From positions 1 through 64,000 of the forward strand of contig NZ_JBGCCU010000030.1 in the NCBI RefSeq assembly GCF_041261445.1: a stretch of DNA of 64,000 nucleotides, given 5' to 3'. Within the stretch, counting starts at the first letter, position 1, and each line of letters opens with the position of its first letter. A program made the translations under genes and the position numbers. The notes below the pieces were generated by a model. That model searched no databases and was not told the DNA's origin. It was given only the letters and a program-made list of their open reading frames with translations. The DNA comes from Catenulispora sp. EB89. GTDB lineage: Bacteria; Actinomycetota; Actinomycetes; Streptomycetales; Catenulisporaceae. Shown in pieces: positions 1 to 8,783 of this stretch.

Positions 1-98
1 CGCGGGCATCAGCGCGCGGGCATCAGCGCGCGGGCATCAGCGCGCGGGCATCAGCGCGCGGGCATCAGCGCGCGGGCATCAGCGCGCGGGCATCAACG
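1..98. repeat. 14-bp tandem repeat, at least 7 copies
   Basis: The unit CGCGGGCATCAGCG is repeated head to tail from the first base. Six copies are identical and the seventh (85-98) has one change (AACG for AGCG). The array is cut by the window edge, so its true length is unknown. It lies just past the stop codon of the MMPL transporter gene. The copies are in perfect register, which suggests recent slippage expansion; no function is evident. Confidence 0.9.
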
Positions 99-118
99 CG
101 CCCGCGCGCGCGGCTCGT

Positions 119-2275
119 TCACACCTCCTGCAACCGCCCCGCGGCCGCGGTCCCGGCTTCCGTCGCGGGCTCGGGAGCCTCGGCGACCCCGAACCGCGCG
201 TGCACCCCGCGCAGCGCCCTCGGCGCCCACCAGGCGCCCTCCCCGAGCAGCGCCAGCACGGCCGGCACCAGCATCATCCGCACCAGCGTCGCGTCGATGA
301 GCACCGCGAGCGTCAGCCCGAACCCGAACTCCAGGATCGGCGCCGCCCCACCGGTCATGAAGCACGCGAAGACGATCATCAACAGCGCCGCCGCGCAGGT
401 CACCACCCGCCCCGTGTGCCGCACCCCGGTCACCACCGCGCTGCGCGCGTCCTCACCGGCGAGCCGGGCCTCCCGGATCCGGCCGAGGATGAAGATCTCG
501 TAGTCCATCGACAGCCCGAACGCGACCGCGATCAGCAGCGGCGGCACCGTCACGTCCAGCGCTCCCAGCCCGCCCTTCACCCCGGAGCCGAAGAGCCCGG
601 CGAAGTGCCCCTGCTGGAAGACCCACACCATCGCCCCCAACGCGGCCCCGATGCTCAGCAGGTTGGTCAGCACCGCCTTCAGCGGGATCAGCACCGAGCC
701 GGTGAACAGGAACAGCAACACGAACACCGACAGCAGGACCACGGCGGTGGCGTAGGGCAGCCGATCCACCAGCATCCGCCGGAAGTCCACCAGGTGCGCG
801 CTGTCGCCGGTGACCGAGGCCCCCTGACGCTCGTCCCGGATGGTCTGCACCAGCCCGGTCGCCACCTTCCCGTTGACCGTCCCGGCGGGCGTCAGCTCCA
901 GCACCGCGCTGCCGTCCGGAAGCGCCTTCTGCGCCGAGTCGACGACCCCTGGCAGAGCCCGCAGATGCGCCAGATAGTCGGGCCGCGCGGCGCCGTTCTG
1001 CACCAGCACGTAGAGCGGCGTCGCCGCGCTCCGCCCCGGGAAGTGCGCCACGCTCAGGTCGTACACCTGCCGCGACTCCGAGCTGGCCGGCAGCTCCCGT
1101 GCGTCGCCGGGGGTCAGCGTCAGCGCCGTCACCGGCGTCGCGACCGTCAGCAGGCCCACGGCGATCACGACCAGCACCGGCACCGGCCGCCGCACCACCC
1201 CCGCCGCGAACCGCCCGAACCAGCGCCCCTCCGACCGCCGCGCACTCGCCGGCTTGATCCGGTGCCCGAACTTGGCCAGCAGAGCCGGCAGCAGGGTCAC
1301 GGCCGCCAGCATGTCCACCGCGACCACGGCCGTCGCGGCGAGCCCCATGCTCCGCAGGAACGGCGCCGGGTACACCACGAGCCCGACCAGGCTGACCGCG
1401 ACCGTGAGCCCGGAGAAGAAGACCGTGCGGCCGGCGGCCGAGACCGTGCGCCGGACGCAGTCGGCGATGTCCGGTGTCGCCGCCCGCTCCTGCTTGAAGC
1501 GGGTCACCATCAGCAGCGCGTAGTCCACGCCGAGGCCGAGGCCCAGCATCGTCGTGATCTGTACGGAGTACACCGACAAGTCGGTCGCGAAGCTGAATCC
1601 GTACAGCACCAGCAGCGTGGACGCGACGCCGCACAGGGCCAGCACCAGCGGCAGCGACGCGGCCAGCAGCCCGCCGAACACCACCACCAGCAACAGCAGC
1701 ACGATCGGCAGCGAGATCATCTCGGCCTGGCCGGCGTCGGACTGCGCGGTCTGGTTCAGCGCGTCGCCGACCAGCGGCCCGCCGCCGACCCGCACTTGGA
1801 AGTCCGGTGTCGCGATGGCGTGCAGCCGGTCCTGGGCCGCCCGCGACGCGACGTCCTCGGCGTCCGAGCTGATCCCGCCGGCGAACGTCACCGGGATCGC
1901 GACCACCTGGCCGTCCCCGGTCGCGCCAGGGGTCTGATAGGGGTCCGGCACCTGCGCGACGCCCGGGATGGCGCGCAGATCGGCGACCGCAGCGGCGACG
2001 CGGCTCCGCAGCCCCGTGTCCGCGGTGATCACCCGCCCCGCGGTCGTCGAGGTGACCAGGCCGTCGATGGTGTCCGGATTCGGGTCCAGCTTGTTCAGGC
2101 GGTCGGCCGTCACCTGGGACTCGCTGCCCGGCACGTTCGCCCCGAGCCCCCCGAGTCTGCCGAACACCGCCCCGCCCAGGCCCAGGCCGACCACCAGCAC
2201 CAGGGCCCAGACCGTGATCACGGTCCGGGGTCGGCGGATGGCGAGTTCTGCCGCGTGTCTCAACATGCCTCCCAC
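119..2275 (-). CDS. MMPL/RND-family membrane transporter
   Basis: A 718-residue integral membrane protein with the two-half architecture of the MMPL branch of the RND superfamily. Each half has one transmembrane helix, a periplasm-type domain and a five-to-six-helix bundle. The paired Asp-Tyr proton-relay motifs are visible: GVDYALL near residue 250 and SMDYEIF near 590. MMPL proteins use the proton gradient to move lipids or hydrophobic drugs outward; the substrate here is not predictable. It is probably the last gene of a minus-strand operon with the histidine kinase and response regulator, 70 bp downstream of the latter. The start is uncertain: GTG at 2275 or ATG at 2266, and a GGGAGG box lies too close to the ATG to settle it. 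Confidence 0.9.
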   Translation of the reverse strand: MGGMLRHAAELAIRRPRTVITVWALVLVVGLGLGGAVFGRLGGLGANVPGSESQVTADRLNKLDPNPDTIDGLVTSTTAGRVITADTGLRSRVAAAVADLRAIPGVAQVPDPYQTPGATGDGQVVAIPVTFAGGISSDAEDVASRAAQDRLHAIATPDFQVRVGGGPLVGDALNQTAQSDAGQAEMISLPIVLLLLVVVFGGLLAASLPLVLALCGVASTLLVLYGFSFATDLSVYSVQITTMLGLGLGVDYALLMVTRFKQERAATPDIADCVRRTVSAAGRTVFFSGLTVAVSLVGLVVYPAPFLRSMGLAATAVVAVDMLAAVTLLPALLAKFGHRIKPASARRSEGRWFGRFAAGVVRRPVPVLVVIAVGLLTVATPVTALTLTPGDARELPASSESRQVYDLSVAHFPGRSAATPLYVLVQNGAARPDYLAHLRALPGVVDSAQKALPDGSAVLELTPAGTVNGKVATGLVQTIRDERQGASVTGDSAHLVDFRRMLVDRLPYATAVVLLSVFVLLFLFTGSVLIPLKAVLTNLLSIGAALGAMVWVFQQGHFAGLFGSGVKGGLGALDVTVPPLLIAVAFGLSMDYEIFILGRIREARLAGEDARSAVVTGVRHTGRVVTCAAALLMIVFACFMTGGAAPILEFGFGLTLAVLIDATLVRMMLVPAVLALLGEGAWWAPRALRGVHARFGVAEAPEPATEAGTAAAGRLQEV

Positions 2276-2345
2276 TGTCCGGGGGCAGGCAGGGTCCTGT
2301 GATCCCGCGCGGGAGGGGAGGGCCGGACTCGGTAGATCGGGGGAG

Positions 2346-3029
2346 TCATCCCTCCGAAGAGGGAGTCACCAGCCCGCTGTCGTAGGCGAAGATCACCGCG
2401 TGCACCCGGTCGCGCATGCCGAGCTTCATCAGGATGTTGCTGACGTGGGTCTTCACCGTGTGCTCGGTGACGAACAGCCGCGCGGCGATCTCGGCGTTCG
2501 AGGCGCCCTGCGCGATCAGCAGCAGCGTCTCGCGCTCGCGCGGGGTGAGGACGTCGAGCCGGGCCGAGGGCGCGGCGGCCGGGTCGGCGGCGCCGGATCG
2601 GGCCGGGCGCCGGGAGGTGACGTCGGCGATGAGGCGGCGGGTCACCGAGGGCGCCAGCAGCGAGTCGCCGGCCGCGACCACGCGGACCGCGTGCACCAGG
2701 TCGTCGCGGCGGACGTCCTTGAGCAGGAAGCCGGAGGCGCCGGCGTAGAGGGCGTCGTAGACGTACTCGTCGACGTCGAAGGTGGTGAGCATGAGGATGC
2801 GGCTGCCGCCCTCGGCGCTGACCCGGCGGGCCGCCTCGATGCCGTCCATCACCGGCATGCGCACGTCCAGCAGGACCACGTCGGGGTGCAGCGCGCGGGT
2901 CAGGGCCACCGCCTCGGCGCCGTCGCCGGCCTCGCCGACCACCTCGATGTCCGGTTGCGCGTCCAGGATCATCGCGAACCCGCTGCGCACCAGTTCCTGG
3001 TCGTCAGCCACCACTACCCGAATCGCCAC
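2346..3029 (-). CDS. NarL/LuxR-family response regulator
   Basis: A 227-residue two-component response regulator. The N-terminal receiver domain has the acidic pair D9/D10, phospho-acceptor D55 (VLLDVRMP) and conserved K104. The C-terminal LuxR-type HTH spans about residues 158-215 (LTPRERETLLLIAQG, then TVKTHVSNILMKLG). Phosphorylation by the kinase encoded immediately upstream should promote dimerisation and DNA binding. It starts with GTG. The gene lies between kinase and MMPL transporter on the same strand, so the transporter is the most likely regulated target. The physiological signal is not known. Confidence 0.95.
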   Translation of the reverse strand: MAIRVVVADDQELVRSGFAMILDAQPDIEVVGEAGDGAEAVALTRALHPDVVLLDVRMPVMDGIEAARRVSAEGGSRILMLTTFDVDEYVYDALYAGASGFLLKDVRRDDLVHAVRVVAAGDSLLAPSVTRRLIADVTSRRPARSGAADPAAAPSARLDVLTPRERETLLLIAQGASNAEIAARLFVTEHTVKTHVSNILMKLGMRDRVHAVIFAYDSGLVTPSSEG

Positions 3030-3114
3030 GTTGGCTTTCTACCAGGCGTAGGTGTCGGCTGTCCTTTAGCCGCGGTCCTCTATAGGGCTGATGCGTATAG
3101 GGCCGACACGGCGT

Positions 3115-4257
3115 TCACGCTGTCTGCGCGGACGGGATGACCGCGGTCAGCGCGAACCCGCCGGTGTCCGGCGGCGAGGTCCAGCTCAGCGCGCCGCCCA
3201 CCGGCGCCAGCCGCTCGCGCAGGCCGGACAGGCCGTGGCCGGGGCCGGCGTCCGCCGCACCGTCGGCCACGCCGCGGCCGTTGTCGGTCACCGTGATCTC
3301 CAGCGTGCTCGGCGACCAGGACAGACGGACCTCGGCGCGCGAGGCGCGGGCGTGTTTCAGGGTGTTGGTCAGGGCCTCCTGGACCACCCGGTAGGCGGCG
3401 GTCTCGGCGCCGGGGGACAGCGGCGCGGCGCTGCCGGTCTGTTCCATGCGGACCTGGAGCCCCGCCTTGCGGACCCGGTGCACCAGGTCGTCGAGGTCGG
3501 ACAGGGTGGGCAGCGGCTGCCGGCCGCCGCCTTCGTCCTTGTGGAGCGTGCCGAGCAGGCCGCGCAACTGTGCCATCGCGTCCCGGCCCGCGGCCGAGAT
3601 GGCCTCGAACGCCGCCTCGGCGCGCTCCGGCCTGGACCGCACCAGCAGCGGTCCGGCCTCGGCCTGCACCACCATCAGGGCCACGGCGTGGCCGACCACG
3701 TCGTGCATGTCGCGGGCGATCCGGGCACGCTCGGCGCGCAGCTCGCGGTCGGCGCGCACGGACAGCGAGTCGCGCTCGGACTGCATCAGCACGCCGAGGA
3801 ACAGCGAGGTCATGCTGAGGGTGAAGGTGACCAGGAAGTCCTCGGGGTTGTTCATCTGCCGGTGCAGGTACTCGGCCACGATGTTCCCGACCATGTAGAT
3901 GGCGATCATGACGATGCGGGTCCGGCCGCGCAGCACCGAGCCGATCGTGTACTCGACGACCAGGACCGCGTACGGGAAGGGCTGGGCCGGGTGCACCGTC
4001 GCGGTGATGACCAGCGTCAGCGCGCCGGTCACCAGGCCGGTCATGACGGGATAGGTCTCCCGCCAGAGCATCGACGCGATGGTCACCGATTCCAGCAGGT
4101 ACCGCCAGGGTCCCCAGGGCAGGATGCCGGGTACCAGGTAGGTGCCGCTGTTCAGCACCAGCACGATGACGACGGCGAGGACGTCGTTGCGTCGTGGCCG
4201 TCGCAGCCGGAATCCTCGGCGGGACAGCGCGCCCGGGGTCAGCACGTGATAGATCAT
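3115..4257 (-). CDS. NarL-type sensor histidine kinase
   Basis: A 380-residue membrane kinase. Several hydrophobic helices fill residues 25-155 and form the sensor. A HisKA_3 dimerisation domain follows, with phospho-acceptor H185 in ARDMHDVVGH. The C-terminal HATPase carries the N box and the GHGLSGLRERL ATP-lid motif. No large extracellular domain is visible, so it probably senses membrane state. I chose ATG 4257, preceded by GGTGGAG; an in-frame ATG at 4323 would add 22 residues but would run into the divergent promoter. It is first in the kinase/regulator/MMPL operon. Confidence 0.92.
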   Translation of the reverse strand: MIYHVLTPGALSRRGFRLRRPRRNDVLAVVIVLVLNSGTYLVPGILPWGPWRYLLESVTIASMLWRETYPVMTGLVTGALTLVITATVHPAQPFPYAVLVVEYTIGSVLRGRTRIVMIAIYMVGNIVAEYLHRQMNNPEDFLVTFTLSMTSLFLGVLMQSERDSLSVRADRELRAERARIARDMHDVVGHAVALMVVQAEAGPLLVRSRPERAEAAFEAISAAGRDAMAQLRGLLGTLHKDEGGGRQPLPTLSDLDDLVHRVRKAGLQVRMEQTGSAAPLSPGAETAAYRVVQEALTNTLKHARASRAEVRLSWSPSTLEITVTDNGRGVADGAADAGPGHGLSGLRERLAPVGGALSWTSPPDTGGFALTAVIPSAQTA

Positions 4258-4360
4258 GCTCCACCGGGAGTAGTCGCACCTCCCTCCCACGGGGGATCCC
4301 GGTGCGGGTAACCTGGGGTACATTCGAGATATGTCGCGAGTCAGTCAGGGAGTCACGGAG

Positions 4361-4987
4361 ATGACGACGCAGGGTGGGGCCTCGTTCGATCCCGATATGC
4401 GCGCCGGCGACGCCGACCGCGAACAGCTCGTCGAGCAACTGCGCGAGCACCACGCCGCCGGCCGGCTCACGCTCGACGAGTTCGACGAACGCATGACGAA
4501 GGCCTACGCGGCCAAAACCTACGGCGAGCTGCGCACCCTCACCCGGGACCTCCCGGTGGACCTGTCGCAGCTGAACATCGACCAGGCCCAGCAGCGCACC
4601 TTCCAGCAGCGTTCCCAGCAGCGCCCGGTGGAGGTCCGCCGCGACGAGTCCGGCCGCATGCAGATCAACATCGACAACCAGGCCATCCAGGACCGCATCA
4701 ACGAGCACCTGGAGCGCCACACCCAGCGCTGGCAGCGCCACCAGGAGCGGCACGAGCAGCGCTGGACCCAGCAGCAGGAGCGCTGGAAGGCTCAGGCCGC
4801 GCGGCGCGGCGGCGGTCGCGGCTGGGCGTCGTTCAGCTCGTGGCTGTCGCTGACGGTGCTGCTCACCGGGATCTGGCTGGTCAGCAACCTGGCCGGCGGG
4901 GACGACTGGGGGAACTTCTGGCCGGCCTGGCCGGTCGGGATCATGGGCGTGCTGATGCTGGCGCGGGGGATCAACAAGCGGAGCTGA
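4361..4987 (+). CDS. DUF1707 domain membrane protein
   Basis: About 208 residues. The N-terminal DUF1707 (SHOCT-like) segment is clear: DMRAGDADREQLVEQLREHH, then LTLDEFDERM and TYGELRTLTRDLP. A long Gln/Arg/His-rich, probably coiled middle follows (about residues 70-150), then two hydrophobic helices near the C terminus around WASFSSWLSLTVLLTGIWLV. DUF1707 occurs widely in actinobacterial membrane-associated proteins, but its role is unknown. ATG 4361 has an AGGGAG box about 9 nt upstream. An in-frame ATG at 4331 lies 7 nt after a TACATT -10-like box and could be a leaderless start. It is divergent from the sensor kinase. Confidence 0.85.
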   Translation: MTTQGGASFDPDMRAGDADREQLVEQLREHHAAGRLTLDEFDERMTKAYAAKTYGELRTLTRDLPVDLSQLNIDQAQQRTFQQRSQQRPVEVRRDESGRMQINIDNQAIQDRINEHLERHTQRWQRHQERHEQRWTQQQERWKAQAARRGGGRGWASFSSWLSLTVLLTGIWLVSNLAGGDDWGNFWPAWPVGIMGVLMLARGINKRS

Positions 4988-5032
4988 GCTGCCGGGCTGA
5001 GGGCCGGCCGTTGGTTGCCTGTGGTTGCCTGT

Positions 5033-5076
5033 GGGAGGCTGTGACCGGACATCCGGCCGCGGCCTCCCGGCTTTTT
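5033..5076 (+). terminator. Rho-independent terminator after the DUF1707 gene
   Basis: Stem GGGAGGC (5033-5039) pairs with GCCTCCC (5062-5068). A nested CCGGA/TCCGG hairpin lies between them and a run of five T follows at 5072-5076. It sits 46 bp past the DUF1707 stop codon. Confidence 0.8.
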
Positions 5077-5365
5077 GCGATGTCACCGCATCGGGTGACA
5101 TCGCTCCTCTGGTGTCGCTGAGGCGAACGGGGCGGGAATTTGCGCCACCCGCTGCCGGTTTCAAGACATGTGCGGCCGGGGTACAAAGCCTCGGTTTCGC
5201 GTTCTGCAAGTGTTCGGCGTACACTGGCGTGTCGGCTCCGTATGGAGTGGTTCACGTGCGCCTCCCGCGGCTGGGTCTACGAGCGCATATCGCTGGACCA
5301 CCACTTGCTCCTGTTGCCGGAACCGACGCGGCAGTAGACACCCTTCTGAAGGAGATTGAAGGAAC
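5077..5365 (+). promoter_or_regulatory. Gene-free leader and probable promoter of the infA operon
   Basis: This stretch has no credible coding sequence. A TACACT box at 5220-5225 is a good -10 candidate for the operon, giving a leader of about 130 nt. No convincing -35 hexamer stands at standard spacing. GAAGGAGATTGAAGGA (about 5348-5363) supplies the ribosome binding site for infA. Confidence 0.45.
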
Positions 5366-5587
5366 TTGGCCAAAAAAGAAGGCGCCATCGAGATCGAGGG
5401 CACCATCATCGAGTCCCTGCCCAACGCGATGTTCCGCGTTGAGCTGGCGAACGGCCACAAGGTCCTCGCGCACATCTCCGGCAAGATGCGGATGCACTAC
5501 ATCCGGATCCTCCCGGACGACCGGGTCGTCGTCGAGCTGAGCCCGTACGACCTGACCCGTGGGCGCATCGTCTACCGCTACAAGTGA
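5366..5587 (+). CDS. infA: Translation initiation factor IF-1
   Basis: A 73-residue protein, full length for IF-1: a single OB-fold (S1-like) domain with [20 protein letters not shown] at the start and RGRIVYRYK at the end. IF-1 occupies the ribosomal A site during 30S initiation with IF-2 and IF-3. The start codon is TTG at 5366, which is rare, chosen because the conserved AKKEGAIE N terminus begins there and a GGAGATTGAAGGA stretch lies just upstream. It is the first gene of the ribosomal/rpoA operon. Confidence 0.98.
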   Translation: MAKKEGAIEIEGTIIESLPNAMFRVELANGHKVLAHISGKMRMHYIRILPDDRVVVELSPYDLTRGRIVYRYK

Positions 5588-5719
5588 CCTGTAGGACTCC
5601 AGCCCTTCGCGGGCGGGGTCCTCGCCGGTCACGTCTTATCGAGGCTCACCACGCTCTAGGTGGTGGGCTGCCTTTCGGTGTTTCCACACCGGACGACCGA
5701 TACCAGTTAAGGAACCATC

Positions 5720-5833
5720 ATGAAGGTCAAGCCCAGCGTCAAGAAGATCTGTGACAAGTGCAAGGTGATCCGTCGCCACGGCCGCGTCATGGTCATTTGC
5801 GAGAACCTGCGCCACAAGCAGCGTCAGGGCTGA
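5720..5833 (+). CDS. rpmJ: 50S ribosomal protein L36 (zinc-binding form)
   Basis: A 37-residue protein starting [19 protein letters not shown] and ending [10 protein letters not shown]. The zinc ribbon C11-X2-C14-X12-C27-X4-H32 is intact, so this is the C+ form. L36 is a late-assembling protein of the large subunit. ATG 5720 follows AAGGAACC. It is second in the operon, between infA and rpsM, as in most bacteria. Many actinobacteria also carry a zinc-free paralogue elsewhere; none is visible here. Confidence 0.97.
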   Translation: MKVKPSVKKICDKCKVIRRHGRVMVICENLRHKQRQG

Positions 5834-5843
5834 GCTAGCTCGA

Positions 5844-5916
5844 AGCCGGGTCGCAACACCCGGCTGAAGTAACCGCAGCGTCCCGACCCCGCGAGCTCCC
5901 GCCATAGAGCTCGCGG
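5844..5916 (+). promoter_or_regulatory. Two hairpins in the rpmJ-rpsM spacer (possible mRNA leader)
   Basis: Hairpin 1 pairs AGCCGGGT (5844-5851) with ACCCGGCT (5858-5865). Hairpin 2 pairs CCGCGAGCTC (5889-5898) with GAGCTCGCGG (5907-5916). Both stems are perfect and no T tract follows. The 180-nt spacer is long for this operon. In E. coli, S4 represses the alpha operon by binding mRNA upstream of rpsM; a comparable role here is inference. Confidence 0.5.
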
Positions 5917-6013
5917 ATGAAACCTTCGGCCCGGAGGCTGGAGACCTGGTCAGGCACCAGGAACGGCGCTGTACCGACACCTCCGGCAATTAACAGAAAC
6001 AGGAGCCTGCCTG

Positions 6014-6394
6014 ATGGCACGTCTCTCTGGTGTGGACATCCCGCGCGAAAAGCGTCTGGAGATCGCCCTCACCTACATCTACGGCATCGGCCGCACCCGC
6101 TCGCAGAAGACGTGCGCGGAGACCGGCATCAACCCCAACACGCGCGTGAAGGACCTGACGGAGGACGACCTCGTCAAGCTCCGCCAGTGGATCGACACGA
6201 ACTACCGCGTCGAGGGCGACCTGCGCCGTGAGGTCCAGGCGGACATCCGCCGCAAGATCGAGATCGGCTGCTACCAGGGTGTCCGGCACCGCAAGGGTCT
6301 GCCGGTCCATGGTCAGCGCACCCACACCAACGCGCGCACGCGCAAGGGCCCGCGCAAGGCCATCGCCGGCAAGAAGAAGGCCGGCCGGAAGTAG
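6014..6394 (+). CDS. rpsM: 30S ribosomal protein S13
   Basis: A 126-residue S13, normal length. The conserved N terminus [20 protein letters not shown] is followed by the helix-two-turn-helix region ([11 protein letters not shown]), the [19 protein letters not shown] segment, and a basic tail ([16 protein letters not shown]) that contacts tRNA in the P site. S13 sits in the 30S head and forms intersubunit bridges. ATG 6014 follows AGGAGCC. It is third in the operon, before rpsK. Confidence 0.98.
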   Translation: MARLSGVDIPREKRLEIALTYIYGIGRTRSQKTCAETGINPNTRVKDLTEDDLVKLRQWIDTNYRVEGDLRREVQADIRRKIEIGCYQGVRHRKGLPVHGQRTHTNARTRKGPRKAIAGKKKAGRK

Positions 6395-6469
6395 TCCAGC
6401 CACGGACCGGACTCCATCTGGTTGTCAGTGGCCCCGGACCGATCACCTCATTCAGGAGAACCCAGCACA

Positions 6470-6880
6470 ATGCCTCCCCAGAGCCGTAAGGCCGGCGCCA
6501 AGGCTCCCAAGCTGCGCCGCAAGGAAAAGAAGAACGTCGCCCACGGGCACGCTCACATCAAGAGCACGTTCAACAACACCATCGTCTCGATCACCGACCC
6601 GCAGGGGAACGTGATCGCGTGGGCGAGTTCGGGTCAGGTGGGCTTCAAGGGCTCGCGCAAGTCGACCCCGTTCGCCGCTCAGATGACCGCCGAGGCCGCC
6701 GCGCGCCGCGCCATGGAGCACGGCATGAAGAAGGTCGACGTGTTCGTCAAGGGTCCCGGCTCCGGCCGTGAGACCGCCATCCGGTCGCTGCAGCAGACCG
6801 GCCTGGAGGTCGGATCCATCAACGACGTCACCCCTTCGCCGCACAACGGCTGCCGCCCGCCGAAGCGCCGGCGCGTCTGA
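6470..6880 (+). CDS. rpsK: 30S ribosomal protein S11
   Basis: A 136-residue S11 of normal length. The core [20 protein letters not shown] and the C-terminal [19 protein letters not shown] are near-universal. S11 lies on the 30S platform next to the Shine-Dalgarno helix. ATG 6470 is chosen because AGGAGA lies 10 nt upstream and the S11 basic N terminus ([17 protein letters not shown]) begins there; the reading frame is open further upstream to 6422. Confidence 0.98.
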   Translation: MPPQSRKAGAKAPKLRRKEKKNVAHGHAHIKSTFNNTIVSITDPQGNVIAWASSGQVGFKGSRKSTPFAAQMTAEAAARRAMEHGMKKVDVFVKGPGSGRETAIRSLQQTGLEVGSINDVTPSPHNGCRPPKRRRV

Positions 6881-6900
6881 GCTAGGAGAGAAGAACAAAC

Positions 6901-7527
6901 ATGGCCCGTTACACCGGCCCCGACTGCAAGCGCTGCCGCCGCGAGAAGACCAAGCTCTTCCTCAAGGGCAGCAAGTGCGATGGCCCGAAGTGCCCGATCG
7001 AGATCCGTCCCTACCCCCCGGGTGAGCACGGCCGCGGTCGCACCAAGGAGAACGAGTACCTGCTCCAGCTTCGCGAGAAGCAGAAGACCGCCCGCATCTA
7101 CGGCGTTCTGGAGAAGCAGTTCCGCGGTTACTACGAGGAGGCCAACCGCAAGGGCGGCAAGACGGGTGAGAACCTGCTCCGCATCCTCGAGTCCCGCCTG
7201 GACAACGTGGTCTACCGCGCCGGCTTCGCGAAGTCCCGCGACCACGCGCGCCAGCTGGTGCGCCACGGCCACATCCTGATCAACGGCCACAAGGCGAACA
7301 TCCCCTCGATGCGCGTCACCCCGAGTGACATCGTCGAGGTGCGCAAGGAGAGCCTGGAGCTCACCCCGTTCGTGGTGGCCCGTGCCGAGGCCGGCGAGCG
7401 TGCCGTCCCGGCGTGGATCGAGGTCATCCCGTCGAAGATGCGGATCCTCGTGCACTCGCTTCCGGAGCGTGCTGTCATTGACACGCAGGTCCAGGAGCAG
7501 CTGATCGTCGAGCTCTACTCCAAGTAG
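6901..7527 (+). CDS. rpsD: 30S ribosomal protein S4, zinc-binding (C+) form
   Basis: A 208-residue S4, which nucleates 30S assembly. The N-terminal zinc site is intact: C9-X2-C12 (DCKRCRREK) and C26-X4-C31 (SKCDGPKCP). The S4 RNA-binding domain follows at about residues 95-160 (ESRLDNVVYRAGFAKSRDHARQLVRHGH). RBS AGGAGAG precedes ATG 6901. The S4 genes I recall from Streptomyces and Mycobacterium lack these cysteines, so the C+ form inside the operon is a lineage marker. A zinc-free paralogue elsewhere would be expected if S4 takes part in Zur-controlled zinc sparing. Confidence 0.98.
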   Translation: MARYTGPDCKRCRREKTKLFLKGSKCDGPKCPIEIRPYPPGEHGRGRTKENEYLLQLREKQKTARIYGVLEKQFRGYYEEANRKGGKTGENLLRILESRLDNVVYRAGFAKSRDHARQLVRHGHILINGHKANIPSMRVTPSDIVEVRKESLELTPFVVARAEAGERAVPAWIEVIPSKMRILVHSLPERAVIDTQVQEQLIVELYSK

Positions 7528-7547
7528 TCCGGAGTACGTGTTCGAAA

Positions 7548-7582
7548 CCTATAGGGAGTCCCTGCGCGGGACTCCCTATAGG
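7548..7582 (+). terminator. Perfect 15-bp hairpin between rpsD and rpoA
   Basis: CCTATAGGGAGTCCC (7548-7562) pairs without mismatch to GGGACTCCCTATAGG (7568-7582) around a 5-nt loop, TGCGC. No T tract follows. It is 20 bp past the rpsD stop and 56 bp before rpoA. It may be an intercistronic attenuator, an RNase processing site or a terminator isolating rpoA; a TATATAG sequence at about 7602-7608 could be the -10 of a separate rpoA promoter. Confidence 0.6.
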
Positions 7583-7638
7583 AGCACTATCCCCGTGGTC
7601 GGTATATAGCGGCCGGCCCAGGCAATGGAGGTTCCACC

Positions 7639-8664
7639 GTGCTTATCGCACAGCGCCCCACCCTCACCGAGGAAATCATCGATGAGTACCGTTCGCGGTT
7701 CCTCATCGAGCCGCTGGAGCCCGGCTTCGGCTACACCCTCGGCAACTCGCTGCGCCGGACGCTCCTGTCGTCCATCCCCGGCGCCGCGGTGACGTCCATC
7801 CGGATCGACGGCGTGCTCCACGAGTTCACCACGATCCCGGGTGTGAAGGAGGACGTCACCGACCTCATCCTGAACATCAAGCAGCTGGTCGTCTCCTCGG
7901 AGATCGACGAGCCGGTGACCATGTACCTGCGCAAGCAGGGCCCGGGCACCGTCACCGCCGCCGACATCGCCCCGCCGGCCGGCGTCGAGGTCCACAACCC
8001 CGAGCTGATCATCGCCACGCTCAACGGCAAGGGCAAGCTCGAGATGGAGCTCACCGTCGAGCGCGGCCGCGGCTACGTCAGCGCGGTGCAGAACAAGCAG
8101 GCGGGCCAGGAGATCGGGCGCATCCCGATCGACTCGATCTACTCGCCGGTCCTCAAGGTCAAGTACGACGTCGAGGCCACCCGCGTCGAGCAGCGGACCG
8201 ACTTCGACCGCCTGGTGCTGGACGTGGAGACCAAGCAGTCGATGCGCCCGCGCGACGCCGTGGCGTCCGCCGGTAAGACCCTGGTGGAGCTGTTCGGCCT
8301 CGCCCGCGAGCTGAACATCGAGGCCGAGGGCATCGACATGGGCCCGTCCCCGACGGACGCCGCCCTGGCCGCCGACCTGGCGCTGCCGATCGAGGACCTG
8401 GAGCTGACCGTCCGCTCCTACAACTGCCTCAAGCGCGAGGGCATCCACACCGTGGGCGAGCTCGTCGCCCGCAGCGAGGCCGACCTGCTGGACATCCGCA
8501 ACTTCGGCGCGAAGTCCATCGACGAGGTCAAGGTCAAGCTGATGAGCATGGGCCTGGCGCTGAAGGACTCCCCGCCCGGATTCGACCCCTCGCTCGTGGT
8601 GGACAACCAGTACGACGAGGAAGAGGACCTGGACTCCGGCTACGCGGAGACCGAGGAGCTGTAA
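7639..8664 (+). CDS. rpoA: DNA-directed RNA polymerase subunit alpha
   Basis: A 341-residue alpha subunit. The N-terminal assembly domain (about 1-230) includes the conserved [21 protein letters not shown] linker leads to the C-terminal domain (about 255-320), with [20 protein letters not shown] and the helix-hairpin-helix [14 protein letters not shown] that binds UP elements and activators. GTG 7639 has a strong GGAGG 8-9 nt upstream. The acidic tail ([16 protein letters not shown]) is usual in actinobacteria. It lies between rpsD and rplQ. Confidence 0.98.
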   Translation: MLIAQRPTLTEEIIDEYRSRFLIEPLEPGFGYTLGNSLRRTLLSSIPGAAVTSIRIDGVLHEFTTIPGVKEDVTDLILNIKQLVVSSEIDEPVTMYLRKQGPGTVTAADIAPPAGVEVHNPELIIATLNGKGKLEMELTVERGRGYVSAVQNKQAGQEIGRIPIDSIYSPVLKVKYDVEATRVEQRTDFDRLVLDVETKQSMRPRDAVASAGKTLVELFGLARELNIEAEGIDMGPSPTDAALAADLALPIEDLELTVRSYNCLKREGIHTVGELVARSEADLLDIRNFGAKSIDEVKVKLMSMGLALKDSPPGFDPSLVVDNQYDEEEDLDSGYAETEEL

Positions 8665-8783
8665 GGCTCGACAGCCGGGCCGTCCCCACCGGGGCGGTCC
8701 GGCTTCCGGCGCCGGGCGTCCCGTCCGCCGCCATCAAGATCCCGGGTACCTGACACGGCCCGAGACACCAAGGAGAAGAAGCA

